NCBI GenBank assembly: GCA_015680685.1
Contig: MNCI01001065.1
Coordinates: 1,127,210 to 1,190,235, forward strand
Source of the DNA: Gnetum montanum
Taxonomy: Eukaryota; Streptophyta; Gnetopsida; Gnetales; Gnetaceae
Direction: 5' to 3'
Length of the DNA stretch: 63,026 bases
Each line of letters starts with the position of its first letter. Positions within the stretch are counted from its first letter, which is position 1. This document shows, one piece after another, positions 1-11,600 of the stretch. Under the pieces are notes generated by a model. It had not been told where the DNA came from and ran no database searches. It was given only the letters and a program-made list of their open reading frames with translations. A program made the position numbers and the translations under genes.

Positions 1-338
1 ACTTGTGCTCAAATGTTTTAACAAAATTTTATTTGTTACAAGTAGGTATTATAAGGACAACATAGATTAGGCAGTTGAACAAAATAGGAAATTTTCAACA
101 ACTCACAGTACTTGGCAAAGTTGGCTGAATCTCTTTAAAATAAGTCATTTGTAGTTTACACACAACGCAATCGTTACATTTCTCACAACCGCACGCCGCA
201 ACAGCACACACACATACTCACATTAATTATTGAGTTTCTTTGGAGGTATCTTGGCCTCAGTGGTGCCAGAGACCAGCAGGCACCTAAATCTTGTTCGAGG
301 ACACTCATTGGCGGTCATGTCCCAAACGGTCGCCAATA
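1..338 (+). repeat. Element G 5' LTR, 3'-terminal part
   Basis: This stretch is repeated in the same orientation at 6060-6397 with few changes, including the CTTGTTCGAGGACACTCATT block. It is therefore the right-hand end of an LTR whose start lies outside the window. The right boundary (..CGCCAATA) aligns with ..CGCTAACA at 6397, so the terminal CA has mutated to TA here. RT-coding sequence follows immediately, with no primer-binding site, leader or gag in between, which indicates an internal deletion. Confidence 0.85.
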
Positions 339-1177
339 GGTATTTCATTAAATCCTAAGAAGTGTATCTTTGGAGTTAAATCCAGAAGTTTATTAGGCCA
401 TGTGATATGTCAAGAAGGGATTGCCATAGACAGTTCCCGAATTCAAGTAGTAAATAATATTGAGCATCCCACAAGTAAGAAATCTCTTAGATCTTTCTTT
501 GGGAAGATAAACTTTGTAAAAAAGTTCATCCCTGGGTTTACTGAAATTACCAAACCTTTGATGCATATGCTAAAAAGGATGTCCAAGTAGAGAAATCATA
601 AAAATCAAAGAGAGATTTATTAGAAGTTAAAATTGCTATACAAGAGGCTCCATATTTGGTGAAGCCTAGGCTTAAAGAAGATTTTTGGTTGTATTCTTTT
701 GCTTCGAATGATTCTATCGCTGCCATTTTGACACAAAAGGATAGTGAAGGTCAAGATGAACCAATTGGATTTTTTGGGTATCAGTTGAAAGGTTCAGAGT
801 TAAATTATTCAGACTTAGAGAAACAAGCTTTCGCAGTCATCAAAGCACTTCAGCATTTTAAATATTATTTAAAAAGTTCATTAGTTCACATTATGCTAAT
901 TGAACTGGCAGTCAAGCGATTCCTAGCTCAAAATGAGATTGGATTAAAATGAGGAAAATGGCTTATAAAGTTGCAAAGTTTTAGATTTTCATTGAAAATA
1001 TTCAAAACAATTAAAGGAATGGGATTAGCCAAGTTAATGACTAGAGAAAGTGAAGTATGTACACTTGACACCCATGAAGAGAATTGGTATGATGAAATTC
1101 TCAAGTTTCTTAATAAAAGGAAAATCCCAAAAAATTTAACTACAATTCAAAAGAGAGCTTTCTTCAAAAGAGCATGA
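339..1177 (+). pseudogene. pol: Element G pol: RT C-terminus and RNase H remnant
   Basis: The first part (339-590) encodes the end of a Ty3/gypsy reverse transcriptase and its connection, with NPKKCIF and a FFGKINFVKKFIPGF-like stretch. The RT active site and everything upstream are missing. A frameshift lies between 590 and 656. The frame from 656 encodes a classical retroelement RNase H with a YSDLEKQAFAVIKAL core and runs on into integrase with stops at 950-952 and 1175-1177. No second archaeal-type RNase H is seen, unlike elements B and D, so G is a separate, non-Tat family. The gene is non-functional as it stands. Confidence 0.85.
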
Positions 1178-2332
1178 AGATTCGTTGTTAAAGATGGTAT
1201 ATTATATAGAAATGATTTTCGAGGAGTTTTATTGGAATGTGTTCATAATGATCAAATTAGTTTCATCTTGGAACAATTTCATGATCATTTGAATTTATTT
1301 TATGAATCCCCTAAGTCGACTATGCAACATATACTTCGATATAGATATTACTGGCATTCCATGTATCAAGACATTAGTTCAAAGATTCAAAAATGCTACA
1401 AATGTCAAATTCATGGGCCCAAGATTAAAATGGCTAAAGCCCCTTTAAAGCCAGTAATTGCAAATAGACCATTTCAGCAATGGGGTTTGGATTTTATTGG
1501 TACAATTACTCCTTCAAGAGCTGGACATAAGTTTATTCTCATAGCTATTGATTATTTCACTAAATGGTCTGAAGCAAAGGCTCTAAGAGGAAGTTCAGCA
1601 TTAGATGTGATTAATTTTCTAGAGGTCCACATTTTAAGTAGATTTGGTCTACCTGAAGTGTTAGTGTCAGACAATGGACCCGCCTTCAAATCTGAAGGGT
1701 TTATCAGATGGGCATCTGAAAAATCCATTTTCTTATTTTCCTCGTCAAACAATTATCCTCAAGGAAATGGCCTAGCAGAATCCACTAATAAAAAGCTTAT
1801 CACTTATATCAAGAAATCGGTGGATGGGAATCTAGGAAATTGGATCGATTATCTACAATCCGCATTATGGTTAGATCGAATTAGATTCAAGAAAGCTATT
1901 GGGACATCACCATATAACTTATTTTATGGTTTTCTAGCAAGAATTACAAATAAGATTGTAAGCTCAACTTCTGAATTTGTATAAAGATATAGTGAAAAAG
2001 CTGATAAAGATAGAAGTTTCATGACTTTTCTTGTTAAAAGAGAAGCTGAAGTAGATAAAGCAAGGGATAATTTGTTACAGAATATCTCTCAGGTTAAAAG
2101 ATGGTTTGATAGGAAAGCTCTGAAAAGAATTTTTAAGATAGGAGACCTTGTCCTATTATGGAATATGAAGAAACCAAATAATTTTACCCCGACATGGATT
2201 GGTCCCTTTCAAATTACCAAGTAATTTTTAGAGGATACTTACAAATTATCAACTTTGGATGACATGGAATTGCAATTTCCTTATAATGTTTTGCATATAA
2301 AACATTATTTTGGACAATTGCATACAGCTTGA
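1178..2332 (+). pseudogene. pol: Element G integrase remnant
   Basis: Continues in the frame of the RNase H. It shows the zinc-binding HHCC region (..EQFHDHLNLF.. then CYKCQ) and the DDE core: LDFIG, SDNGPAF and NGLAESTNK, so all three catalytic acidic residues are still visible. The C-terminal part (2021-2332) has the usual GDLVLLWN and WIGPFQI segments and ends at a TGA at 2330. In-frame TAA codons at 1982 and 2222 break it. No chromodomain is visible, which argues against a chromovirus. The role of the intact family protein is to insert the cDNA into the host genome. Confidence 0.88.
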
Positions 2333-2657
2333 AGATGTCCTTACATAAAGTAATATATGTAGATACTATTAGATATAATATTACTAACATTACTAGGAAT
2401 ATAGTATTAATTATTATGTTAATTATGCTATTACTAGTATATAATAATAATAAATATATTTAGAATAAATTCATTTAAATTAGAAAATATTTTTCCTCCA
2501 AATGAGGCAAGTGGAAGCCTACAAGTGAAACAAGTGTGACAAGTGGAGAAGGTTACTCATCCACCACTTAGTGAGGATTGTGACAAATGGTTAAAATGCC
2601 TAAAAAGAAGGAAACTTGGTTGAAAAATCTTAGGGGAAATTTCAAATTTTGAATACC

Positions 2658-2665
2658 TATAAAAA
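2658..2665 (+). promoter_or_regulatory. TATA box upstream of element G's extra ORF
   Basis: TATAAAAA followed by GGGGG, in an otherwise AT-rich non-coding stretch (2333-2752) after pol. The first ATG of the downstream ORF is about 90 bp further on, a normal distance for a plant promoter. This is inferred from sequence and position only. Confidence 0.5.
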
Positions 2666-2752
2666 GGGGGTTAATTTGCTTAGGATTTCTTCATCTTTCA
2701 ATTCAAGTTGATTAGTGAAAGTTAGAGAGAGCTAATGGAATTTTAGAGAGTA

Positions 2753-3216
2753 ATGAGAAAGCCTTTTATTCCATATGTGATGGGATGTTGCCCTGAACAT
2801 GTATTGAAGGCTTACTTAAAAGCTAGATCTTGTGGAGCTCCAAAAGAGTTTCCTTTTATGGCTTGGTTGTCCAATGAATTTTCTTTTCTCACTAGAGGTT
2901 TGGAGATAGAGTCCAATGTTTGGGGGAAATACCAAGATTGCACCAAAGAGAAAGAGAAAAGAGAAGAGCAACCAACCAATAAAGAGTCATCATGGGGATG
3001 GGGAGAAACCTTTGTCTCCCAAGAGGAAAATGAAGGACTTAATGGAGAAGAATAGAAGAGCTCATATAAAAGAGAAAATGAGAAAAGTGCTGAAGAGAAA
3101 TCTCCAGTAGATCAAGGTGAGAGCTCCACTAAGCCAGAGAACAACAGAACAGCCTTCATCACATCAAAAATTTCCTATGAAACAGTTAGAGAGATGAGGA
3201 TTCCTCCTAGGAATTG
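2753..3216 (+). pseudogene. Extra ORF between G integrase and 3' LTR, basic protein
   Basis: A 99-codon ORF opens at 2753 (MRKPFIPYVMGCC..). Around 2916 the more protein-like reading moves to another frame, which is rich in Lys/Arg and has two nuclear-localisation-like runs (PKRKRKEK and SPKRKMK). A single frameshift in a longer basic protein would explain both frames. It lies after integrase, where extra genes of plant Ty3/gypsy elements are often found, and has its own TATA box upstream. I do not recognise the product, and a chance ORF cannot be excluded. Confidence 0.4.
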
Positions 3217-3380
3217 ATAATGTACAGTTTGTTATTTTTCTTAGGAATGAGGTTTTTGTCACATCACACCTTATGTTAAATGGGAATTTTCCTCAAAAAA
3301 GATTTCTATTCAGTTGTAAAAATTCAATGAAAATTTTAGTATGTTTTAGTCTTGAAATGAGGTTGTACAAGTTTCTTTAA

Positions 3381-3399
3381 GCTTTTAAGGGGGCAAAAA
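3381..3399 (+). other. Element G polypurine tract
   Basis: The purine run AAGGGGGCAAAAA directly precedes the TGTTGGCACA start of the 3' LTR. It is the expected primer for plus-strand DNA synthesis. Confidence 0.75.
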
Positions 3400-4159
3400 T
3401 GTTGGCACATTTGGCCATTTCATGGAGCAGGTTGGTAAGATTAAATTATTTAAGAAGTTTTGGAGAAGTGGCTAAAATTTCAGTTTGAGAGGAAAAGAAT
3501 AAGTTAACAATAGCATTTTTGTTATTTAAGAAAAAATATATAGAAGTACCATTCCTATATATAGTAGAATTATAAAAAAATATACATAGAATTTGGGGTA
3601 TAAACATTGGTTTATAAGATTTCTACCCAAAATTATCTAGTTTCAGAGGATGCATTCATGGACGCCAAAAGACTTTGCTCAATTTTTTCCTAGCAGCTAA
3701 TAGGACCAGAAGGCTTGATCCTCTGAACTGATTTGATACCTACACTAGAAGATGGAAACTCATCTATCGCCATTATTGGGCCTCTGTTGGGTTTACAGGG
3801 TTGCTCTTTTTGCTATTGGTGCTCTCTGGTTCATATTTTACAAAGATCAGCATTCAAGTTGCAACCCAGGACTAATCATCCTCATTCTTCTAAAATTGCT
3901 ACATTAGCCAGAAGCTTTATGCTGTATTTTGGAGAGGTAGATTTGAACAAGAATATGTGGGCAAGGCAGATTACATAGAAGAAAATCTCAGAAATGTGAC
4001 TGGTTATCTTACCAGATAAAAATGCTCTTCAATCTTCATGCTATGCATTGATTATCTTGGCTGCAGTGACTTTGCTTTTTCCATTGCTGCGTGTCTGTTT
4101 TCTCCTAAGTTCGACTGAAGCCGTTGGTTTATTTCCTGGATCTTGCTGCCTGATTTTTG

Positions 4160-4530
4160 GTTGCATTAACCTTTATCCTTTGTGGAGTATACATTTTATT
4201 TTGCAACACTGTCTCAAACACCTGCGTGGCAATGGATCAGTGGGTGAACCATCCAATAGCAGATCTGGAGGAGATTTTCTAATGGCGGAGGAGGAGCTCT
4301 TATGGTCGTTGCCGCTCATTAGAGCTTTGCGGAAGCAGTTCTTGGATTTGAGCAGCAACACCTTCAGTTTCAAATTTTTCCCACCAATATGCAGTGCTTC
4401 AGCTTTCCCTGGATCTACCCACCTTCAACGCCTTCTCAAACGTTCTCTGCAAGGCCCGCAAGCGTGCAGATCCACGAAAGCCCTAGGCGAATTTGGGAAA
4501 AAAATTTCAGGAAACTGAAACCCTAAATCG
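4160..4530 (-). other. Possible captured host-gene fragment within G LTR
   Basis: Read on the minus strand, this stretch is more GC-rich than the rest of the LTR. It starts next to a TTTAGGGTTT motif typical of plant 5' UTRs and has a run of about 65 codons with Ser/Lys-rich protein-like composition (..RKSPPDLLLDG..). A hydrophobic segment (VGFTGLLFLLLVLSG) is also readable on the plus strand near 3790. I cannot name either source gene, and both may be chance. Confidence 0.22.
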
Positions 4531-4802
4531 TATTTTTCATTGGCTGTTGCAACCAAAGGAATCCTATTCTTCCAGAACCACATGTTAAGCACACTATTTT
4601 TCCAAGGAAAATCTTCCTCCTCCGCTCTTCATCAATTAAACACCAAAACCGCAGTAGTGCCCGATGTCGATGCATTCATTATTGCTATACCGACCGACTA
4701 AATGCGCAACAGAGATACGAAGGTACACTAAGACAGGTGTACAACTGAATCAGTAGAGTAGGAGATATTTTAACTGATGCTAGAGTTGCAGTTTTATCCG
4801 TT

Positions 4803-4875
4803 GCTAAAGACTTACCATTAATTTAATTATTCCAAGTGCCTGGCTAAAGACTTACCATTAATTTAATTATTCCAA
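4803..4875 (+). repeat. Tandem duplication in G LTR
   Basis: A 33 bp unit starting GCTAAAGACTTACCATTAAT occurs at 4803-4835 and again at 4843-4875 with no change. Confidence 0.95.
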
Positions 4876-6397
4876 ATGAATGAAGCTCTCATAATCTTAA
4901 GGTCTTGAATTTATTTTTCAAACATTATTGTCTAAGTTATTATCAATAAAATATTTGTAATATTTAAAAATATCAATATTAGCATAAATTCCTCCTAACT
5001 TTATGTATAACTTCCTAACTACATAACTTCCCAACTAAATTGGTGAGAAATATCTCCTAACTAGTTAGGTAAGTTGTAACTTCCTTACTTGGGAGAGAAG
5101 TTAGCTAAGATATTTTAAAGTATGTAGCTACCTTTGAACCCTATTAAAAGGCTTCAGGGTAAGAAGAAAAAGGATCACAAAGGGGGGGATAATACATCAC
5201 ACTTGGGCTCTCACTTGGAGACACACTTTGAGTCTTGGGAGAAGAGCATTGTAAAGAAGAAATTCTGAAAGATTGCTTGTAAGATGGCTTGCAAAAGAAA
5301 ATATTTCAGCCTCTTTGTCATAGTCTTGTGAGTTATGCTTATTGTTTTTTATTTTGTTTAAATTGTTTAGCTAGTGGTTTAGATATTATCATCCTTGGTG
5401 AGTAATTTTGGGATTTTTAGATTGCTCTTATTGTTCTTGTTGCCCGATAGAAAATTTCTGTTAAAATTTTGCCATAGAAGCGCTTGTGATTGAAAGCCTT
5501 AAGAGCATTTTAGTAGTAAATTTGGTTATTGTGCAACGTATAAGAATTGCTATTGAGATCATTGTAAGAGAGCCTATGCTTGTAGTCATGCTGTTGAACG
5601 ATTCAATAGTCAAGAGGGTTCAGAAAATCTTTGGTATTTTGATGGGACCAGAATATCTTCTTTTAATCTTTAAAGTGAATCTCCATGGTATTTCAATCAG
5701 AAATTGTTAAGTCTTTTGAAGGTTCTATTGAATGCAATTTTTGACATCCATTATCTAGCCAAAATGAAGTCTCGTATGTGATAGTTTATGCAGCAATTTT
5801 TTGGTAACGTAGTAGGATTGTCTTGAAGAAATTGCTTATTTGAGCCTTGGAAGTTTGAACAATTCATAGTTATTGAATTTGGGATAGCTTTATTGTGAAA
5901 TGTTTACTCATATCATTTTACCTTGTTTAAGCATTTTAGATCTTTACACAAATCTGCTTTCTTTTTCTCTTATCTCTAATTTCCATTGAATCTCGCTCTA
6001 TTTCTAGTTTTCTTATGGAACTATCTCTTTCTTTGCGGAAAATTAGAAGTAGATTCACAGAGTTGTGCTCAAATGTTTTTGCAAAACTTTATTTGTTACA
6101 AGTAGGTATTATAAGGACCACGTAGACTAGGCAATTGAACAAAATAGGAACTCTCAACAACTCATAGTACTTGGCAAAGTTGGCTGAATCTCTTTAAGAT
6201 AAGTTACTTGTAGTTTACACACAATGCAATCATTTCATTTTTCACAACCACACACCGCAATAGCACACACACATACTCACATTAACTACTAAGTTTATTT
6301 GGAGGTATCTGGGCCTTGGTGTTTCCAGAGACCAGCAGGCACCTAAATCTTGTTCGAGGACACTCATTAGCAGTTGCGTCCTAAATGGTCGCTAACA

Positions 6398-8038
6398 ATA
6401 GAGTGTACCCCCGAGAGGGAAAGGGAAGAATTAGCTCTGATGAGTGAACCTGAAATAGTTATCATTGGGTGTGATGAAGAGGAGGAAACCAAAAAAAAAG
6501 TAGTTAAGGCTACTCCCACCTAACGGGAGGAGGGTGCAATGAACTCCATGGACGTGACACTTGTTAAGGATCTAGATGCCCTTAGACATTCTAGTAAGGA
6601 GAAAGGTGTCTTTGCCAATTCCTTTGATGGGTCTCTACACCTTGGTGATCCACCTGAGCTGACTAGCAAGGGGCCTCTTGGTAAGTCTTGTTAGCTTGAT
6701 TCACATTCCATTTTTTTTATTTTGGTATATTATTTTGATTATCATGGCTCTTCTTAATATTAGACATGGATGCTGAAGTGCCTGAAGCACATGTATCTCA
6801 GGCGGATGGGTCGGATTTAGAGGCCCTAGTTGAGGTGCCTTCCCATACAGATTCAACATCCACCGATCCATTGAGCTCGTGGCATGAGATGCCCAATAAG
6901 ATGGACTTTGTTACTAGCATTTTCAATGATGTTATTGCTTATTTGCAACAGGCTCATCCTGAATTAGGTGTGTACTTTATACTAAGCACCTGGGTTCATT
7001 GTATTTATGCATCTATTGGAGTTTTCTTGTTGACTCATATATGTAATTTTGTACTTGTAGGTGTAAAAATCCAATGGAGTCCTTCTAAGGCTACCCATAT
7101 TGATGGTCTTTTGGAATTGCCCAAAGATGTTGAGAAGATTCCAAGAAGTATTTATGATGCAGTTTCGGGTTGTGTTATTCCAAATGCCAAGTCTCTCTGG
7201 ACCTACAGGCATTCAATTAAATAGTTATGGCTTGAAATTCGATCATTGAAAGGAAATTTGGCAAAAGTAACAAAGGAAAGAAATGACTTGCAGGCCCATT
7301 ATGATTTTGCCTCTACTATATTGGCTAGTGATAGTACCTGGTGGACATCTGAGATCACCTATGCACGTTATTGGGCAAGCTTGAATAGCAAAGTGTAGGC
7401 GATTTGGGATCTAGCTGACTAGTGGGCCCAGATGGATTTTTTGAATAGGAAGTGCCATGACTGGAAGTCCTTTGCATCCAAGGTACGTAAATGGGGCTAG
7501 GATCAGAAAAATCACAAGCACCAATACAAAAAGTGGTTAAAGGAGAAATCAGTTGAATGTCGCCAATTGGAGATGTTTGTGGAGGGGTTAGGCCTGCACT
7601 CTTCCTATGAGACGTTTGTTGAGTGTACAAAGGTGGAAGGATCTCTTGAGAGGTCTATTACCACTACCTCTATTGAAGCTTCAACGAGCATGTTTTCTCT
7701 TGAGCATCCCTCCTGGTCTTCAATGGACAAGGGAAAAATTGTGGCCAACATCGACCTCGGACTTGAGAAAGACTGGGCGTGCGTGCTCGAAGAAGAGATG
7801 TTACGATGCTTGGAAGCTAATCTCAGGCCTTCCCCACCTGTGAGTGTTTTAGTCTAATATTGTTTTATTTCCTTTAGTCATCATCATTTTCCTTAGTGTT
7901 TTTTTTTGTTCTTTTAATCTATTTATGTGTGCTTACTTATTTTATTGTTTTGTTGTCTTTTTGTGATAGGGACGTGGTGATGATCAGGTTGGCCCTAGTG
8001 GGATGGGAGTTGATGATACAGAGGACTTTGGGGACTAG
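6398..8038 (+). pseudogene. Antisense gene of element A, exons 5(part)-8
   Basis: This is the homologue of the eight-exon gene at 26741-31420 and lies antisense to A's gag-pro. Visible parts are the end of exon 5 (GDPPE motif, donor GTAAG near 6680), exon 6 (6764-6967, MPNKMDFV), exon 7 (7061-7839) and exon 8 (7970-8038, stop TAG). Acceptors TTAG, GTAG and ATAG match those of copy B. Exon 7 encodes a coiled-coil-like region followed by FASKVRKWG and LEMFVEGLGLHS. In-frame TAG codons at 7222, 7396, 7420 and 7498 break it, and two of these face CAG in copy B. Element G is inserted in exon 5, so the 5' half lies beyond the window. Function unknown. Confidence 0.8.
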
Positions 8039-8260
8039 CCCCCTCCTAATGCTAGTGCCTAATTTGGCTTGTTATACTTGTCATTTTGTTTTTCATTTTC
8101 GGATTGTTGTTTTTTTTTTTTGGAATGTATGAAGACAGATGTAACATGATCATGGTGTAATATGCTATCACTCCATGTTGCATAAATGTTGTTTTCTATC
8201 TCTTTTTTTTTAAAGTTTATTTGTGAATGTAATTCTAAACTAGAGCCATGTCTGGTAAAA

Positions 8261-8266
8261 AATAAA
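8261..8266 (+). terminator. Poly(A) signal of A antisense gene
   Basis: AATAAA about 220 bp after the stop codon, overlapping a second AATAAA-like motif. Copy B has AATAAA 95 bp after its stop. Confidence 0.55.
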
Positions 8267-8345
8267 ATAAATGAAACTTTTTGTTTGTGAAATGTAAATG
8301 ATAATGACGTAGCAAAGTTTCGGTGAATTGACAATGTACTGTGCT

Positions 8346-8668
8346 CTAGTTTAAGGCCATTTTGGGCCATGGGTATCAGTTTAAAGTCCTGGTGGACTAT
8401 TGCATCTTTGTCAAAGTGGTGGAGGAGACTGTAGTTGTTTCAGTGAATTTAGAGAAATTGGTCATTTCTAACTGTGGCTAGTTTAACGTCATTGCAGACA
8501 TTTGGTAGTTTAACATCATTTTGTACATATGGTAGTTTAATGTCATTTCAGATGTGTGGTATTTTAACGTCATTTTGAATGTATGATAGTTTAACATCAT
8601 TTTGGACGTGTGGTAGTTTAACGTCCTTTTGGACGTGTGGTAGTTTAACGTCATTTAGGATGTGTGGT
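8346..8668. repeat. Mini-hairpin array, element A (PR / antisense gene junction)
   Basis: About nine copies of TAGTTTA(A) followed by a 3-5 nt stem, a loop of about 6 nt and the complementary stem. Examples are GGCC (8355) with GGCC (8365), AGTCC with GGACT near 8389, and several GTC...GAC units. In the sense of the element (minus strand) each unit reads hairpin, then TTAAACTA. The array separates protease from the 3' end of the antisense gene. Confidence 0.8.
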
Positions 8669-8676
8669 AAATGGTA

Positions 8677-11600
8677 TCAATGGTTGAGTAGCTTCTTTAC
8701 TTTTTGAAGGTTGATATAAGGAGTAGGGAATTTTGTTGTGATCATATATTCAGCATCTCCTTCGCTAGTTATGTCGAATGGTAATTCTAACCATGAGACA
8801 TCTAGGGGAATGGCCCCTATGTTAGCATGCTCTGATGTTTCCCCATTTTGTAATGTTTCCATGTCTTCTGGGGGATCATGGTTTGGAGGTTGATTATCAC
8901 TTTGGGTTTCATCTGGTATATTGTCTTGTTTAGGCTCATCAGTGGTGTCATCTTGTTTAAACTTAGGGGTAGTGTTGTCTTGTTTAGATTCATCGAATTT
9001 AACCTCTGAGCCTTGGTTTGTGCCTATGTGTGAAGAGATGTTGGATGTAGCTACATCACCATGTATAATGATTTCACCACCTTCATAAGGTAAGTGAATC
9101 TCTTGATGGATGGGTGAGGATACCACTTTTAATTGGGCTAAACAAGATCTTCCCAAAATCAAGTTAAATCCTAGCATCTCATCTACGACAACAAACTCGG
9201 CTAATGTGGGGAATTGGTCCCTTGCTATGAAGTCCAAAGTGAGTATTCCTTTTAGTATGACATGTGATCCGGTGAATGATTTTAGGAATGTCATGGATGT
9301 TGGTTTTATCTGCTCTATGAGCCCTAATTATTCGATGATGGTGAATGGTACTACATTTGTGGCTGCCCCATCATCAACATGCACCCTATGTATTTTAAAA
9401 TGGTTGACTTGTATGGTTATGAACATAGGTGCGGTGGTGACCTCTCTTGTTTTTTCATCATTTTTAATGTTATTTGCGTGGAAAGTCTAGTGATGTGTAC
9501 CTTGATCTTTGATGTGGACACATTACTGCATGAATAGATGGTTCAGTTGCAGGTAAGTCTTCACTGACAGGGATCGATGTTAACATACATACTAGAGCTT
9601 CACGGTGTACTTGAGAGGTCATCACTAAGTCATACAGGCTTAGTGAAGTGTTCTTTTGTTTAAGGGCCTATGTAACCTAGGTTAGGGAACTAGCCAAGTC
9701 TCTGCTATTTGGCATGTTCTTGTTGGTCAAGACTTGGTCCATTGGACCCAACAGTTGTATTTCTTGAGGAAGGATTGTTGCATGGTCAACTATAACCATT
9801 GGGTTTGGCTCCTCAGGCATTCTTGATTTTTCAGCTTGGTTACTTGTACTTGTCTTATCAGTTGTTAAAGCCATGGGTACATCATTTAATGGAGTGGGTT
9901 TTGGGGATCCCAACTCATGACCTCGATGTTCTCTTTCCAAATGTTCCTTAGTCAACTTGTCTACGAGGCATTCTCGTGGAGGGTGTAGGGGAACCATCAG
10001 GGTTTGAATATCTAGTTGCTTTGGGACTTGAATGAAAAATTAAATAGGGAAAATTTATGATGGAACTATTGGTGGTTGAGTATCAGGGTGTTTAGGCACT
10101 CGGATTACAAATGGAGTGGGACAAGTTGGCATTTGAGTTGTCAGAGTTTGAACATCCAGTTGCTTAGGCACCCTGATGGCAAATGAAGTTGGTCCAGTTT
10201 GGGGTTGTATGTCTGTGGTTGCAACAGCAGGCGGTACCCGAACCATGAAGGGAGAGGGTTTGATTTGTGGGGGTACGTTCGTTGTTGCCATGGTAGGAGG
10301 TACCTGGATGGCAAATGGTTTTTGAGGTGTGGAGGGTGTATGTGTTGGAAATGAGGATTGGGAAGATGGTGTTGACACTGTAGGAACACGAATCACAAAA
10401 GGTTTTCTGGGTAGTTCTTGTTCGTTTCCAACATGTATTGTGTTGATCACATAAGGAACCTCCTTGGTGTTAAGGGGATCCTTATACACACCCATAGATT
10501 GATTTTGTGATTTTACAGGGTTAGCTTCATTGAAGGTTATTTCACCCCTATTAATCATATGTTGTATGTCTTGTTTTAGGGTGAAAAAATAATCAGTTCC
10601 ATGCCCATTTCATTGATGGTATTTGCAAAATCTATCTAGCCTAAAGCCTCTCAAAACTGGAGGCTCATTTGGTGTTGCCAAGCTTGGGTTTTTGACCAAT
10701 TCATAGTATCGATCATGTTTCTGGGCTACCGCAAGAGAAAACTTCTTATGTTTGATGGCCCTAGCCTTTAAAAGTTGATTTCGTAGTTGTGAAGGCTTCA
10801 TAGGCAATGGTGTATATTGATCAGGTTCTTTTCTCTCAAATGTACTAGCGTGACCCATGTTAGTAATTTGTGTGAATGATGGTTTGGGTGTGGGTGTGGG
10901 AGCAGTTCTTTCATAGTTAATGACAATAGTAGGTTATTTCCCTTTCTGTCACATGTTATTGGGTTGAGCCGTCTCTGCTACTATTGCTACTGTTTCTTTA
11001 GCCTTGTCTTTGTCTTTCTTCATGTGTTAATTTTTAAAGGCTAAATAAGCAGGGTCGTGACTATTTTGAGCTTCCTCCTCTATTTTTTTATTTGTACAAA
11101 AGCTTGGCTCAAAGTACAAGCGTTCAGATAGTAGAGCTTTGACTTAATGAAGTCATTCATGGCTCCTTTAAGAATCGTAAGTAGGTATGTTTCCGGGATT
11201 GGCTCGTGAAGTTCATTAAGTGCGGAACTCCCTCTCTAGATGAACTTTTGCATAGGTTCTAGTGGTGCTTGCTTTACCTAGATCAGACTATCTAAGGTTT
11301 CTTCAGGCTTCAGGTTGTACTTAAACCTGGTAACAAACTAGTGTAACAGATCCTCCAGAGAGGATATAGAGTTACGGGGTAAGGCTCTGTACCAGTCTAA
11401 GGCTCATCTGGTTAAAGACATGGCAAACACGCATAGGATTACATGGGGCTAAGCTTGAAGCAATAGACATTCTAATCTAAATGTTACTAAGTAGGCGTTG
11501 GGGTCTCCTTCCTTGTTATATTTTTTCAATTAAGGCAATTACACTCCCTTGGGTAGAGTTAAAGGTGGCACTGACGAACTGATCAGATCATCTTGGTAGA

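Larger units (their letters stand above)
3400..6397 (+). repeat. Element G 3' LTR (2998 bp)
   Basis: Begins TGTTGGCAC after the polypurine tract and ends GCTAACA. Its last 338 bp match positions 1-338. A TATTAAAAG at 5142 is a possible core promoter. The DNA just downstream (ATAGA, 6398) is the candidate target duplication, but its partner is outside the window. No protein family is recognisable along the LTR. ORFs on either strand (for example 4048-4518 and 5486-5710) have no recognisable motifs, although two stretches look like captured gene pieces (see the entry at 4160). Confidence 0.85.

Noticed and set aside
4048-4518. 156-codon ORF on plus in the G LTR
   Set aside because: No motif and no upstream promoter. 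The opposite strand looks slightly more protein-like, so I list only a low-confidence fragment there.
9110-9490. 126-codon plus-strand ORF over the A protease region (similar ones at 32420 and 44909)
   Set aside because: It mirrors the conserved protease on minus; a shared antisense shadow, not a gene.
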